Source: Ulvibacter algarum (GTDB taxonomy: Bacteria > Bacteroidota > Bacteroidia > Flavobacteriales > Flavobacteriaceae). Taken from it: 64,000 bases of DNA. The translations under genes and the position numbers were made by a program. Below the pieces are notes generated by a model. It did no database searches, was not told the DNA's origin, and worked only from the letters and a program-made list of their open reading frames with translations. The stretch is from NCBI GenBank assembly GCA_947488905.1, contig CANLBJ010000007.1, positions 1 to 64,000 of the forward strand. Direction: 5' to 3'. Below, in pieces: positions 53,211 to 60,464 of the stretch (the first letter of the stretch is position 1; every line of letters begins with the position of its first letter).

Positions 53211-53682
53211 AGGTATAGCTAGTTTTAGAGTTTATAAATTTGGTTTTAATTTAAAGACAGAAAAAAAGTAATGCAATTGCAGGACTAATTATGGCTAGAA
53301 TTTAGCGCGCCTTTCAGTATTAAATTAGGAGGTTCAATTTCGTGAAAAAAATTGAGTTAAGAAATAGTATTGTTGTGCTTTTGATTATTTGTCGCAATTA
53401 TTCGTTGAATGTTACTTGTAAAGCGCAAATCTCTGCGTACTTCAGAAATTTTAATGGGTGGAAGATGGTTAGGTTTTTATCTGTTATAGTGCAATACAGA
53501 ACTATTGGGCTACTAAAAATAGGTTTCGACTGCGCTCAACCAGACATACTTATTTATTGCGAGAAAAACACGTGTTTTTAAGGTCATTATACATTAAGTA
53601 AAAATGTTGTCACACTGAGCCCTTTGACAAGCTCAGGACAGGCTCAGGGTGACATTAATTGTTACATGTTTTAGCTATGCAA
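53211..53682. repeat. Intergenic region with dispersed palindromic repeats
   Basis: No convincing gene lies in these 472 bp. The frame at 53342-53581 is open only by chance: it reads through TTTCGACTGCGCTCAA (about 53526), the same repeat core as at 17.1 kb. A second hairpin GTCACACTGAGCC ... GGCTCAGGGTGAC lies at 53610-53654. It may terminate the convergent-reading genes. Confidence 0.6.
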
Positions 53683-54510
53683 TCAATTAATACGAAAGTT
53701 ATACCCAAACACCACATTAAACTGGGCAAAGAAAAAGTTTTGATTAGCGCTGTCTGTTTTAGATGCTGTAGTTCTAATGTTTGGTAAATTTATAAAACCT
53801 GCTTTTCCTTCTGTTTGTATAAAAAAGCGCTCATAAAATGTCAAGTTTAATGCGAGTACGCCGCCTAAGCCATAACCGGTAATATGGTATTTATCGTAGC
53901 GCTCTTTTTTTAATAACTTGGTGTTTGTTTTTGTCACTACAAAACCTAGTCCTGCACCTTCTTTAATACTAATATTTAAGTTTTTATAATCTAATAATTG
54001 GTCTGTGTGGCGTAACTCAAAATTCATATAATTAAGACCGTCTGTGTGCTCAAATTTTAAGAAATCTGTAGCAATAGCAATCTGATCATTATTATAAACC
54101 CCATCATAGGCGGTACCGCTATCATTTATATACCCATCTATAGTGGCAACCTGGTCTTGTTGTAACACATATTTCATGTGGTCTACCCCAAAAGAGATAT
54201 CCCAGTTTTCTTTAAAATAATAACCTATTCTTAAGTTGTATTGCGGCACGGTAGCCTTTGGCGGGTAGAAATATCTTTTTAAAGTAAAAGGTGCGGGCTT
54301 GTCTTTTGCCACAGCATCACTTAACACAAAATCATAATCTGCTCCAGAAAACTGAATATCAGACTTGGTAAAGCTCCCACGGTTCCAGCCCCAATAGGCA
54401 TAGAATGATCCTTTTTTAGATTTTTGACTGTCTTGATCTACTGGCGCTGTTTGCGAAAAACTATAGCCAGCGTTGAGGGTTAAAAAGAGGAGGAGTAAAT
54501 ACGTTTTCAT
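53683..54510 (-). CDS. Secreted outer-membrane-type protein of unknown function
   Basis: The 275-residue protein has a signal peptide (MKTYLLLLFLTLNAGYSFSQ). Strands with alternating aromatic residues (GSFYAYWGWNRGSF, YNLRIGYYFKENWDISFGVDHMKYV, LNLTFYERFFIQTEGKAGFI) end in FNVVFGYNFRIN, so an outer-membrane barrel is likely. Unknown function. It starts 9 nt after the DUF3703 gene stop and is probably co-transcribed with it. Confidence 0.7.
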   Translation of the reverse strand: MKTYLLLLFLTLNAGYSFSQTAPVDQDSQKSKKGSFYAYWGWNRGSFTKSDIQFSGADYDFVLSDAVAKDKPAPFTLKRYFYPPKATVPQYNLRIGYYFKENWDISFGVDHMKYVLQQDQVATIDGYINDSGTAYDGVYNNDQIAIATDFLKFEHTDGLNYMNFELRHTDQLLDYKNLNISIKEGAGLGFVVTKTNTKLLKKERYDKYHITGYGLGGVLALNLTFYERFFIQTEGKAGFINLPNIRTTASKTDSANQNFFFAQFNVVFGYNFRIN

Positions 54511-54519
54511 TTAATAATA

Positions 54520-54897
54520 CTATGCGGTGGTAATACCGGCTTTCACAAAAATGGCTTTAATTTCTTCTGAAATAGGAAAGGGTTTTAATGGTGGCACATT
54601 TGCTCCACCAGGATTGCCCAAAGGCACCTTACCCACAAAAGATTTTACGCCCCCAAAGATAAGCCTTGGTAACTGCCCAAAAACTTCTTTGCTGCTTTTT
54701 ATTTTAAACCCAAACTGAAGCATTTTCCAGTGTACTAGCGTATGCGCTACGGGGTATTGCTGCCCTATAATGTGTGCACGTTCTAGATGTTGCCAAGCTT
54801 CTTTTAAGTTGCCACTGTTATACTCTAATGTGTACAACTTTAACTCCTTTTTAAAGTAGGGTTTTAGGGTAGGTGGGAGGGTTGTGTTTATGGGCAT
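54520..54897 (-). CDS. DUF3703 family protein
   Basis: The 125-residue cytoplasmic protein has the DUF3703 pattern: AWQHLERAHIIGQQYPVAHTLVHWKMLQFG (about residues 34-63), EVFGQLPRLIFGGVKSFVGKVPLGNPGGANV (about 71-101). The His and Arg in the first part are conserved in the family; their role is not known. In many genomes it lies by metal-resistance genes, but here it pairs with the outer-membrane protein at 53683 and borders the right cassette array. Confidence 0.8.
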   Translation of the reverse strand: MPINTTLPPTLKPYFKKELKLYTLEYNSGNLKEAWQHLERAHIIGQQYPVAHTLVHWKMLQFGFKIKSSKEVFGQLPRLIFGGVKSFVGKVPLGNPGGANVPPLKPFPISEEIKAIFVKAGITTA

Positions 54898-54940
54898 TTT
54901 GAGATTTAAAAATGTTAGTTTTTTTAGTTATATATGCTTA

Positions 54941-55942
54941 TTGCCAGTAGTAATCTATTCATTCGGAATGTTCTTTTCTTTACAATATTTTTCTATTTCA
55001 GAATCGTTTTTAAAATAATTGTCACAAAATCCATCGAGTTCTTTTTCCGTTGATTCTGAATATTTTTCGTTAGCAGTTAAAAGCTTTTCTGTTTGTATAA
55101 TAAACTTTTCAAAATCTGTATTTATCTTACAAAGTTTGTCAATTGTCTTAAAATCTAATTCTTTATATTTTGAAGGAAAAAGAATTTTACTTTCATATGG
55201 ATTGTGTTTCAATTCGATTATTCCAATTCCAAAAGATTGGTTTAATCTTTCCATTTCTTCATTCAAACTATCTGCAATTTCAAAAGCAACTAAATAACCA
55301 TAATTCGCCCAACTTGAATTAGAAACAGCTTGAAAGAATGTTTTTTTAAGTTCGTAATCAGTGTTTATTTCTTTTTTAACTTCATAGGATGTAATTTTAA
55401 ATATATCAGCTCTATTAACTGCTTTTAAAAGTGTCTGACTTGCTTGTGTTTGAAGATTTAAAAAACTTATTCCAACTAAATCTGGATGAATCCACTTTTG
55501 ATGATTATCCTTACTATTTTTCGATTGTTCGTGAAATATTGTTTTGGAATAAATATTATTACTTTTCAAATAAGTACTTAATAATAAATGTAAATCTCTT
55601 TCAGCGTATGAATTTTGTTTGTCTATTCGTTTTACTGTTGGTTCAGTTTGTGTAAGTACTTCAATTCCTATTTCAGGTTCATTTTTTGTTAAATAGTAAG
55701 AAAATGTTCCGTTTTTACCTTTGATTCTTTTTACACGAGAATCACCGTTTCTGATAAAATCTCCTAATAAAGCTGAAACTGTAGCTGGTGGAGTTTTTGC
55801 ATCTCCAAAATCATAGTAATTATTTTTAATTATATGTTTACAGACTTGATTCGAAATTGTCAAACCTTTTATGTCGCTTAAACTTTGTAAAATAGCTTCT
55901 TTTATTGTCATTTCTTATCGGTTAAGTTTTATTACAGCTAAC
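54941..55942 (-). mobile_element. Integron-like gene cassette R1 (one end degenerate)
   Basis: On the minus strand the upstream end is GTTAGCTGTAAT (complement of 55931-55942). The downstream end should be its complement near 54941-54955, but only ATTACTACTGGCAATA followed by AGCATATATAAC is found, like a decayed end plus left box. It carries the HARE-HTH gene and is the last cassette of the right array. The left boundary is approximate. Confidence 0.45.
54955..55911 (-). CDS. HARE-HTH domain protein, HrgA-like (cassette cargo)
   Basis: The 318-residue protein starts with a HARE-HTH-like winged helix: TIKEAILQSLSDIKGLTISN (about residues 2-21) and TPPATVSALLGDFIRNGDSRV (about 40-60). After a linker, a second domain (about 95-250) has DLHLLLSTYLKSNNIYSKTIFHE and ITSYEVKKEINTDYELKKTFFQAVSNSSWANYGYLVAF, like the C-terminal half of HrgA/COG2958 proteins, which in Helicobacter lie by restriction genes. 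The E-x-K in YEVKKE hints at a nuclease-like core. Probably DNA-binding; the precise role is unknown. Confidence 0.65.
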   Translation of the reverse strand: MTIKEAILQSLSDIKGLTISNQVCKHIIKNNYYDFGDAKTPPATVSALLGDFIRNGDSRVKRIKGKNGTFSYYLTKNEPEIGIEVLTQTEPTVKRIDKQNSYAERDLHLLLSTYLKSNNIYSKTIFHEQSKNSKDNHQKWIHPDLVGISFLNLQTQASQTLLKAVNRADIFKITSYEVKKEINTDYELKKTFFQAVSNSSWANYGYLVAFEIADSLNEEMERLNQSFGIGIIELKHNPYESKILFPSKYKELDFKTIDKLCKINTDFEKFIIQTEKLLTANEKYSESTEKELDGFCDNYFKNDSEIEKYCKEKNIPNE

Positions 55943-56059
55943 GGTCTTGTGTTTGATTAGTGGCGTGTTTAAGCACCTAATTTAGCAAATAAAAATCGAA
56001 TAGAAAATCCGCGAGGATTTTCGTAAGTAGGCTAGTACTAGCAATAGATTATATACTTT
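55943..56059 (-). repeat. Intercassette element, 120-bp class (right array copy)
   Basis: A 117-bp element between cassettes R2 and R1. On the minus strand: AAAGTATATAA box, then TAGTACTAG, hairpin GAAAATCC-TCGC-GGATTTTC, ATTCGATTTTTATTTGCTAAATTAG, stem-loop TTAGGTGC/GCCACTAA, and box CAAACACAAGACC before GTT. It matches the left-array element 1683-1803 block by block (CGTTTTTGTTTACTAAATTAG, ACACGC, CACAAGACCGTT). Confidence 0.6.
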
Positions 56060-56942
56060 GTTAGCTACAGGCTTTTTTTCTTTCGTAACATTCATTTTTA
56101 TATTCAGACAAATCCTTAATAAATTTAGCAATGACTTCAATAAGTCTTTTTTTCTCAGAAACAGATATGAAATTCAAATTGCTATTTGATACTTTAAAAT
56201 CTGAAGAGATATAAATACTGTTGGGTCTAGCAGAAATTTGAAATCCATTATATTTATATTTCTCTTTAAAATTATTGAAGTTCTCAAATTCTAAACCTGA
56301 AATTATTCCCGCTAAATAAACTTGATTATTTCCTTTGTCGATGTCAAAATAATATTGATTATTCACATTGAGTTCAATAGTTCCATTTCTCCATCTTGTA
56401 TTTACTGTTCTATTGAACTTATTTGATAAAAAATTTGAGAGAATTATGGTGAATTTTTCTTTCGCTAGATAAATATCTTCTTCATTTGGTTTTGACATTG
56501 TAAAATTTGGTTCTAAATACCTTTTTACGAAGGTTTTTAGTTCGGATAGTTCCTCTTCTGTGTGATAAATTGAGCCAAATTCTATTGCATTTAAATTAGA
56601 GCTCGTGAGTAAATTCATAGATGTAACGATACCAGAATTTTCATTAAAATATAGCTTTGCGTGCAAATTCTTAATCAGTTTAGGTTTTATTCCTAAATTT
56701 TCAATTTGTTCCCAACTTTTAAAATTCTCATTATCTAATCTTGCATAAAATTCTATTCTAACTCCTCTTTTCAAAGCGTTTATAATATCAACTTTTATTC
56801 TATCCCAATTATTAAAATTAACATAAGGCGAAACCAAAACAATATATTTTTCGGCTTCATTAATTAGGTTAAGAATTTCACTTGTAATTTGATATGGTGG
56901 AATAATTTTCATTTAGAGTTCGATTTACAGCTTGTAGCTAAC
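56060..56942 (-). mobile_element. Integron-like gene cassette R2
   Basis: On the minus strand the upstream end is GTTAGCTACAAGCT (complement of 56929-56942) and the downstream end AGCCTGTAGCTAAC (complement of 56060-56073): 13 of 14 positions pair. The stop codon TAA of the gene is part of the downstream AGCTAAC core. One PLD-like gene is carried. Confidence 0.6.
56061..56912 (-). CDS. PLD-like (single HKD) protein (cassette cargo)
   Basis: The 283-residue protein has one phospholipase-D-like domain: ISEA-like start IPPYQITSEILNLINEAEKYIVLVSPYV (about residues 4-31), then catalytic HAKLYFNE with His84 and Lys86, followed by TSMNLLTSSNLNAIEFG (about 98-114), the usual G/S-x-N part. The Asp of the classic HxKxxxxD is Asn/Glu here. 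One motif per chain suggests a dimer, as in PLD-type nucleases. Residues 150-275 are unassigned. It lies in a cassette with DNA-related neighbours, so a nuclease or defence role is plausible. Its stop codon overlaps the cassette core. Confidence 0.72.
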   Translation of the reverse strand: MKIIPPYQITSEILNLINEAEKYIVLVSPYVNFNNWDRIKVDIINALKRGVRIEFYARLDNENFKSWEQIENLGIKPKLIKNLHAKLYFNENSGIVTSMNLLTSSNLNAIEFGSIYHTEEELSELKTFVKRYLEPNFTMSKPNEEDIYLAKEKFTIILSNFLSNKFNRTVNTRWRNGTIELNVNNQYYFDIDKGNNQVYLAGIISGLEFENFNNFKEKYKYNGFQISARPNSIYISSDFKVSNSNLNFISVSEKKRLIEVIAKFIKDLSEYKNECYERKKACS

Positions 56943-57128
56943 GGTCTAGTATAAGAAAAGTAGGGCGGTTGTAAGCAATACTTTTCGGATTAAGCTAAAG
57001 CCGAATTTTTAAATTTTGTTATTTATATTTTCTCGTTTTAAATATACCAAATTTGAAAATTTGGTGACTTAGCAAATACACACAGACCTTTCGATTAGGT
57101 AATTTTCGCCCTATTTTTTTTATACATT
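56943..57128 (-). repeat. Intercassette element, 183-bp class (right array copy)
   Basis: A 186-bp non-coding element between cassettes R3 and R2. On the minus strand: box AATGTATAA; AATAGGGCG; AGTCACCAAATTTTCAAATTTGG hairpin region; GAGAAAATATAAATAACAAAAT; ATTCGGCTTTAGCTTAATCCGAA; ATTGCTT; CGCCCTACTT; box TTATACTAGACC before GTT. GGGCG pairs with CGCCC across the element. It is clearly homologous to 589-768 of the left array. Confidence 0.6.
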
Positions 57129-57142
57129 GTTAGCCACAGTTT

Positions 57143-57931
57143 TTATCCGTAATTGTTTCCGCCAATGATTTGTAAACTGTCTGGGTCCATTATTGGATAA
57201 CTATTTGATTCATATTCTTGAAGTGGACGACCTAATAAAGTGTCAACTTGATTTCCATTTATATCCCATTTAACTCCAATAGGTGTTCTGTTCATATGTG
57301 TATAAACTTTCAGTAATTGTGGTGCTCCACCAATGTCATTAAATTTATTCTCTCTTATCATATCACGAAGGACTTCAAATGGCTCCATATCAAAATAGCC
57401 CTGAACAAACTTTCTTTTTGATTTCATCAAGTCAATAAGACGATATCTAAATTCCAGATGATAGTCTCCAATGAAAGAAACAACCCTATTTACTTTTATA
57501 CCTTTCCAAGTTCTAACTTCTGCACTAACAAACCTTTTAGCGTTTTTGTCAAAAAAAATATGCCAAAGAAAAAATCTACTTCTGTCCCAGGAATAACCGC
57601 CAAATAAAAATTTAACTTCTGGTTCTTCATAATCGCTTTTATGAGATAACATATAATTCATCATATTTAATAGATGACCTTTAAAATGAACTATATCTTG
57701 AAACCGACTTTGAGATTTCGGATAGCCTTTAATGAAAGTTTGAATTTGACCTATCAATGGATAAGAATATTGAGTGTCGCCAGCAAATGAAATTGCACAA
57801 TCAGTTCGATCAAGTTGAAATATTTTAGGATTTGCATCCCAACTTCCAAAACTTCTTAACCTACTATCAGAGGCAAAAACTAATTCTTCGTGTCTTCCAG
57901 CTTTTCTAATCCAAGATGCAACTATTGTCAT
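57143..57931 (-). CDS. HslV/proteasome-beta-like Ntn-hydrolase (cassette cargo)
   Basis: The 262-residue protein begins Met-Thr-Ile-Val-Ala, so removing Met would expose Thr2, the nucleophile position of HslV and proteasome beta chains. Matching features follow: ELVFASDSRL (about 16-25) where HslV has VVIAGDGQ, Lys36 in DANPKIFQL at the site of the catalytic Lys33, ISFAGDTQYSYPLIGQIQTF (about 47-66) for AGFAGGTADAFTLFE, and VVSFIGDYHLEFRYRLIDLM (about 150-169) for the conserved GSGG helix. Residues 200-262 are extra. It lies 3 nt after the HEPN-like gene. Assignment is by pattern; activity is inferred. Confidence 0.6.
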   Translation of the reverse strand: MTIVASWIRKAGRHEELVFASDSRLRSFGSWDANPKIFQLDRTDCAISFAGDTQYSYPLIGQIQTFIKGYPKSQSRFQDIVHFKGHLLNMMNYMLSHKSDYEEPEVKFLFGGYSWDRSRFFLWHIFFDKNAKRFVSAEVRTWKGIKVNRVVSFIGDYHLEFRYRLIDLMKSKRKFVQGYFDMEPFEVLRDMIRENKFNDIGGAPQLLKVYTHMNRTPIGVKWDINGNQVDTLLGRPLQEYESNSYPIMDPDSLQIIGGNNYG

Positions 57932-57934
57932 TTA

Positions 57935-58594
57935 TTATGCTTTATGGCGAGTTATAAAATCTTGGATACTTGTAATAAACAATTTGACTTGTTCTGAATT
58001 GTATTCGTCATAATTACCGTGTGCTGCTTTATTTCTTAAATCAAGCCAAGCAGTAACGTTTTTATTATCAAGTTTTTCATAAACATCTGCTTTAGTTAAT
58101 TCTATATTTATGTTACTTGCTTTTTTTGCATTTCCTTTTGCATCAATTAAAGTAATACCGTTTTTTGAAGCAAGTTGCTTTAGATGGTTTTCTAATGTTG
58201 AACCTGCTAAAACTGCAGCTGCATCTTTATATCCTGTTTCATTTAAATGGGTCGACATTTCTAAAAAATCAGAAAAAACATTTGAATGAATTATTTCCAC
58301 TAATGTTCTTAAATAACCATTTTCAATGTCATCTTTTAGGGAACTTACCACTCCTAAAACATCAGAAGTATGCGTATGTAAATGTGGATTTAATTGTTGT
58401 ATTTTGATTATCTCTTTGCTATATGTTGAATTTTCTCCACTTATTCTATGGATTGCAGCAATCGAACTTGTTATTAAACTTTGTCTGTCAATTTTTGGTT
58501 TGTCACTTAAATCATTGTACTGCGAACTACTTCTTAATTCGTGATACTTTTCTAGAAGTCTATTTAATTGATTTATGTGAAATTCGTTATTCAT
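57935..58594 (-). CDS. HEPN-like protein, partner of the Ntn-hydrolase (cassette cargo)
   Basis: The 219-residue helical protein has in its C-terminal domain (about residues 118-219) AAAVLAGSTLENHLKQLA (about 125-142) and LDLRNKAAHGNYDEYN (about 184-199). The latter holds R187-x4-H192, the metal-free RNase motif of HEPN toxins, with the typical polar residue after Arg. The N-terminal half is an unassigned helical region. It is the first gene of the two-gene cassette and ends 3 nt before the Ntn-hydrolase-like gene, so translation is coupled. A toxin or effector role is inferred; some HEPN-like proteins with this pattern are not nucleases. Confidence 0.62.
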   Translation of the reverse strand: MNNEFHINQLNRLLEKYHELRSSSQYNDLSDKPKIDRQSLITSSIAAIHRISGENSTYSKEIIKIQQLNPHLHTHTSDVLGVVSSLKDDIENGYLRTLVEIIHSNVFSDFLEMSTHLNETGYKDAAAVLAGSTLENHLKQLASKNGITLIDAKGNAKKASNINIELTKADVYEKLDNKNVTAWLDLRNKAAHGNYDEYNSEQVKLFITSIQDFITRHKA

Positions 58595-58617
58595 AGTTTC
58601 TTTAAATTGTGGCTAAC

Positions 58618-58660
58618 ACGTTATATAATCACTTTTGTCATTGTTATCCCGTAAAATAAT
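58618..58660 (-). repeat. Partial element at the right end of the right array
   Basis: On the minus strand TTATATAACGT directly precedes the GTTAGCC end of cassette R3, matching the right box (TTATACA-NN-ACC) of the other elements. No hairpin part or further cassette is seen to the right, so this is the array border. Confidence 0.35.
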
Positions 58661-58743
58661 CAGTATAACACTGTAAATTGTCTTGGCTATTTGGTAAAGT
58701 TAATTAATAATAAGGATGTTCAAATACCTATATACACCTATCT

Positions 58744-58849
58744 ATTAACACGGTTCTCAACAAAAAAACAAATCTCAACCCTTTACTATTTCAGCAATAA
58801 AAAAAACAACCCAACACCCTAAAAATGATAGGTTGGTTTTAATGTGTTT
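58744..58849. repeat. About 110-bp direct repeat, copy 1 (with terminator)
   Basis: The blocks ACACGGTTCTCAACAAA, TCTCAACCCTTTA, ACCCAACA and AGGTTGGTTTTAATGTGTTT recur in the same order at 59573-59700. The right part forms a hairpin that serves as terminator for the gene at 58855 on the minus strand. Confidence 0.7.
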
Positions 58850-58854
58850 GTGTT

Positions 58855-59466
58855 TTAGTATGTTGTTAAACAACTAATAGTTTTCATTAATTGCTTACTC
58901 TGTTCTGGTGTAAAGTCTCTCTCTAAAGAACCTCTAGAGGTATTTGCTCGCATAGTTTTAATCTCTTTTGTAGCTAGATCTTCTTTTTCTTTCTGTCTAC
59001 CAAAAGAACCACCAAAGTATATGGTGTATTTAGCTTTGCAATTAAGCCCTTCATCATTTTTAAGCTCGATTGTAGTGCCATCTCTAAATAGAATATTTAT
59101 AGTGTCTTCATTAACACAGTCACCTGCACCAACGGCTTTTACATTAATAACAAAAGCATTAGCCCTTAAATCTGTGAATGCTTCAATACCAAAACCTGTA
59201 TGACCACCATCATCACTAACAACTAATGTTTCTTTGCTAACTAATGATTGATACCCATTTTTTTTACTGGTAACTTTTTTTATAAAATTAGAGCAATCTT
59301 CACTTATTTGAGCCTGGCTTTGAGTTTCTGTTTCTTTTACATACTCCCAAGTTCCATTTTCATTTAATATCACTTCTTTGCCGGTAGCTGTTGTGGCATT
59401 AATTTGTGCAACTAAAAATTGACTACAGAGAATAAATGAAGCGATTAATAGTATTCTTTTTTGCAT
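58855..59466 (-). CDS. Secreted hypothetical protein
   Basis: The 203-residue protein has a signal peptide (MQKRILLIASFILCSQFLVAQ). Right after it comes INATTATGKEVILNENGTWEYVKE (about 22-45), a short motif common at the start of secreted Bacteroidetes proteins. A beta-rich domain follows with Cys at about 58, 117, 142 and near the end. No family name is assigned. It is bracketed by two copies of a 110-bp repeat, so it may have been duplicated or moved with them. Confidence 0.65.
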   Translation of the reverse strand: MQKRILLIASFILCSQFLVAQINATTATGKEVILNENGTWEYVKETETQSQAQISEDCSNFIKKVTSKKNGYQSLVSKETLVVSDDGGHTGFGIEAFTDLRANAFVINVKAVGAGDCVNEDTINILFRDGTTIELKNDEGLNCKAKYTIYFGGSFGRQKEKEDLATKEIKTMRANTSRGSLERDFTPEQSKQLMKTISCLTTY

Positions 59467-59572
59467 TTTAAATTTGTTTTAATTTTCTAGAAAGGGTCAA
59501 AAATGATAAACACGTCTTGACCACGTAAATCTACAAATAACAATACATCATTAAAAAAATTTGTACAACCTG

Positions 59573-59700
59573 TTATCAACACGGTTCTCAACAAAAGAGA
59601 AAGAGCAGATCTTAACCCTTTAAATTTCTGGAGTAGATAAACGAGTATTTTAAAACCAACCCAACATTATAAAAATGCTAGGTTGGTTTTAATGTGTTTA
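59573..59700. repeat. About 110-bp direct repeat, copy 2 (with terminator)
   Basis: This is the second copy of the block at 58744-58849. The terminator part is better kept here: AAAACCAACC (59652-59661) and GGTTGGTTTT (59681-59690) pair over 10 bp. It follows the stop of the gene at 59698 on the minus strand. Confidence 0.75.
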
Positions 59701-60060
59701 TCTAGTAAACTCTATGATCTCTGCACAGACTACTACTTTTACGTGTTTTTCGTTTTGTATAACATCTGTGGTGATGTTCATTAATGTTCTGCTACCTTTT
59801 AATTCTACTCCTGCATTTCTAGCATTTGCTAGTAAATCTTTTTTTGCCAGAGAGATAAGTCCTTCTTTATTTTTTATAGTGGTTACACTTTTTTTAGCAA
59901 TGGCAGTACCTGTAAAGCTACCTAGCACATTAAAGTTAGCATTAGATAGTACTATTTGGGTTTGGTTTACCTGGCCATAATTGCCTGTGTAAAGTGTGGG
60001 TTTGCAAGATGCGGTTACTAAAATGATAGCAAGGGTTAAGAACAAATAATGTTTTCTCAT
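59698..60060 (-). CDS. Small lipoprotein, possibly DUF6567 family
   Basis: The 120-residue lipoprotein (FLTLAIILVTASCKPT; lipobox TASC) has an alpha/beta body: QIVLSNANFNVLGSFTG (about residues 34-50), LISLAKKDLLANARNAGVEL (about 69-88) and a final strand KHVKVVVCAEIIEF. This pattern fits a family of small Bacteroidetes lipoproteins that I believe is DUF6567. Function unknown. Confidence 0.65.
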   Translation of the reverse strand: MRKHYLFLTLAIILVTASCKPTLYTGNYGQVNQTQIVLSNANFNVLGSFTGTAIAKKSVTTIKNKEGLISLAKKDLLANARNAGVELKGSRTLMNITTDVIQNEKHVKVVVCAEIIEFTR

Positions 60061-60464
60061 AAGATGAGCGTTTTTTAAAATAATGCCTACTTCTATGTTT
60101 TTTTGTTGGTTTTTCGGCTTGTTCCCAACATTACAAAATAAAATCTTTTTTGTGGTTTGTGATTACGGGTTACCGTAAAGGCGGTTTTTATTTATAATAA
60201 CAGGTGGCGGGTTTTTGATATTTCGGCAATAAAAAGAAAAAATGAGCCTTGTTTTGTGCTCATAACTCTTTAAATAACGATACTAACGGTGTTGTAAAAA
60301 TAGGTGGCTGGTTTTTACTACACATACGTACAAACACGTATTTATAAAAAAAAGACTGCTTAAATAATCTATGAGATTATCTAAGCAGTCTTTTAAAAAA
60401 ATGTAAAACGTAAGAGTTTGTGCAATAGCTTATTAGCTGTTATTGCTTGTTTTATAACAATGAT
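60061..60464. other. 404-bp intergenic region without a gene
   Basis: No open frame of interest. A short block with AGGTGGC-GGTTTTT occurs twice (about 60203 and 60301). A strong hairpin lies at 60351-60394. The rest is AT-rich sequence. Confidence 0.6.
60351..60394. terminator. Strong bidirectional hairpin
   Basis: AAAGACTGCTTAAATAATCT pairs with AGATTATCTAAGCAGTCTTT with a few bulges; A- and T-runs flank it. It lies 70 nt after the stop of the 60465 gene on the minus strand. Confidence 0.8.

Larger units (their letters stand above)
57129..58617 (-). mobile_element. Two-gene integron-like cassette R3 (HEPN-like + Ntn-hydrolase-like)
   Basis: On the minus strand the upstream end is GTTAGCCACAATTT (complement of 58604-58617) and the downstream end AAACTGTGGCTAAC (complement of 57129-57142): 13 of 14 positions pair. 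Both genes lie between these ends, so they would move as one unit. It is the largest cassette seen here. Confidence 0.62.

Noticed and set aside
53342-53581. 79-codon open frame on the plus strand
   Set aside because: It reads through a dispersed palindromic repeat (the peptide FDCAQPD is the usual translation of that repeat), starts with GTG and has no promoter; treated as chance.
60270-60340. Solo cassette core (TAACGGTGTTGTAAAAAT)
   Set aside because: It resembles one end, but no complementary partner, box pair or enclosed gene was found.
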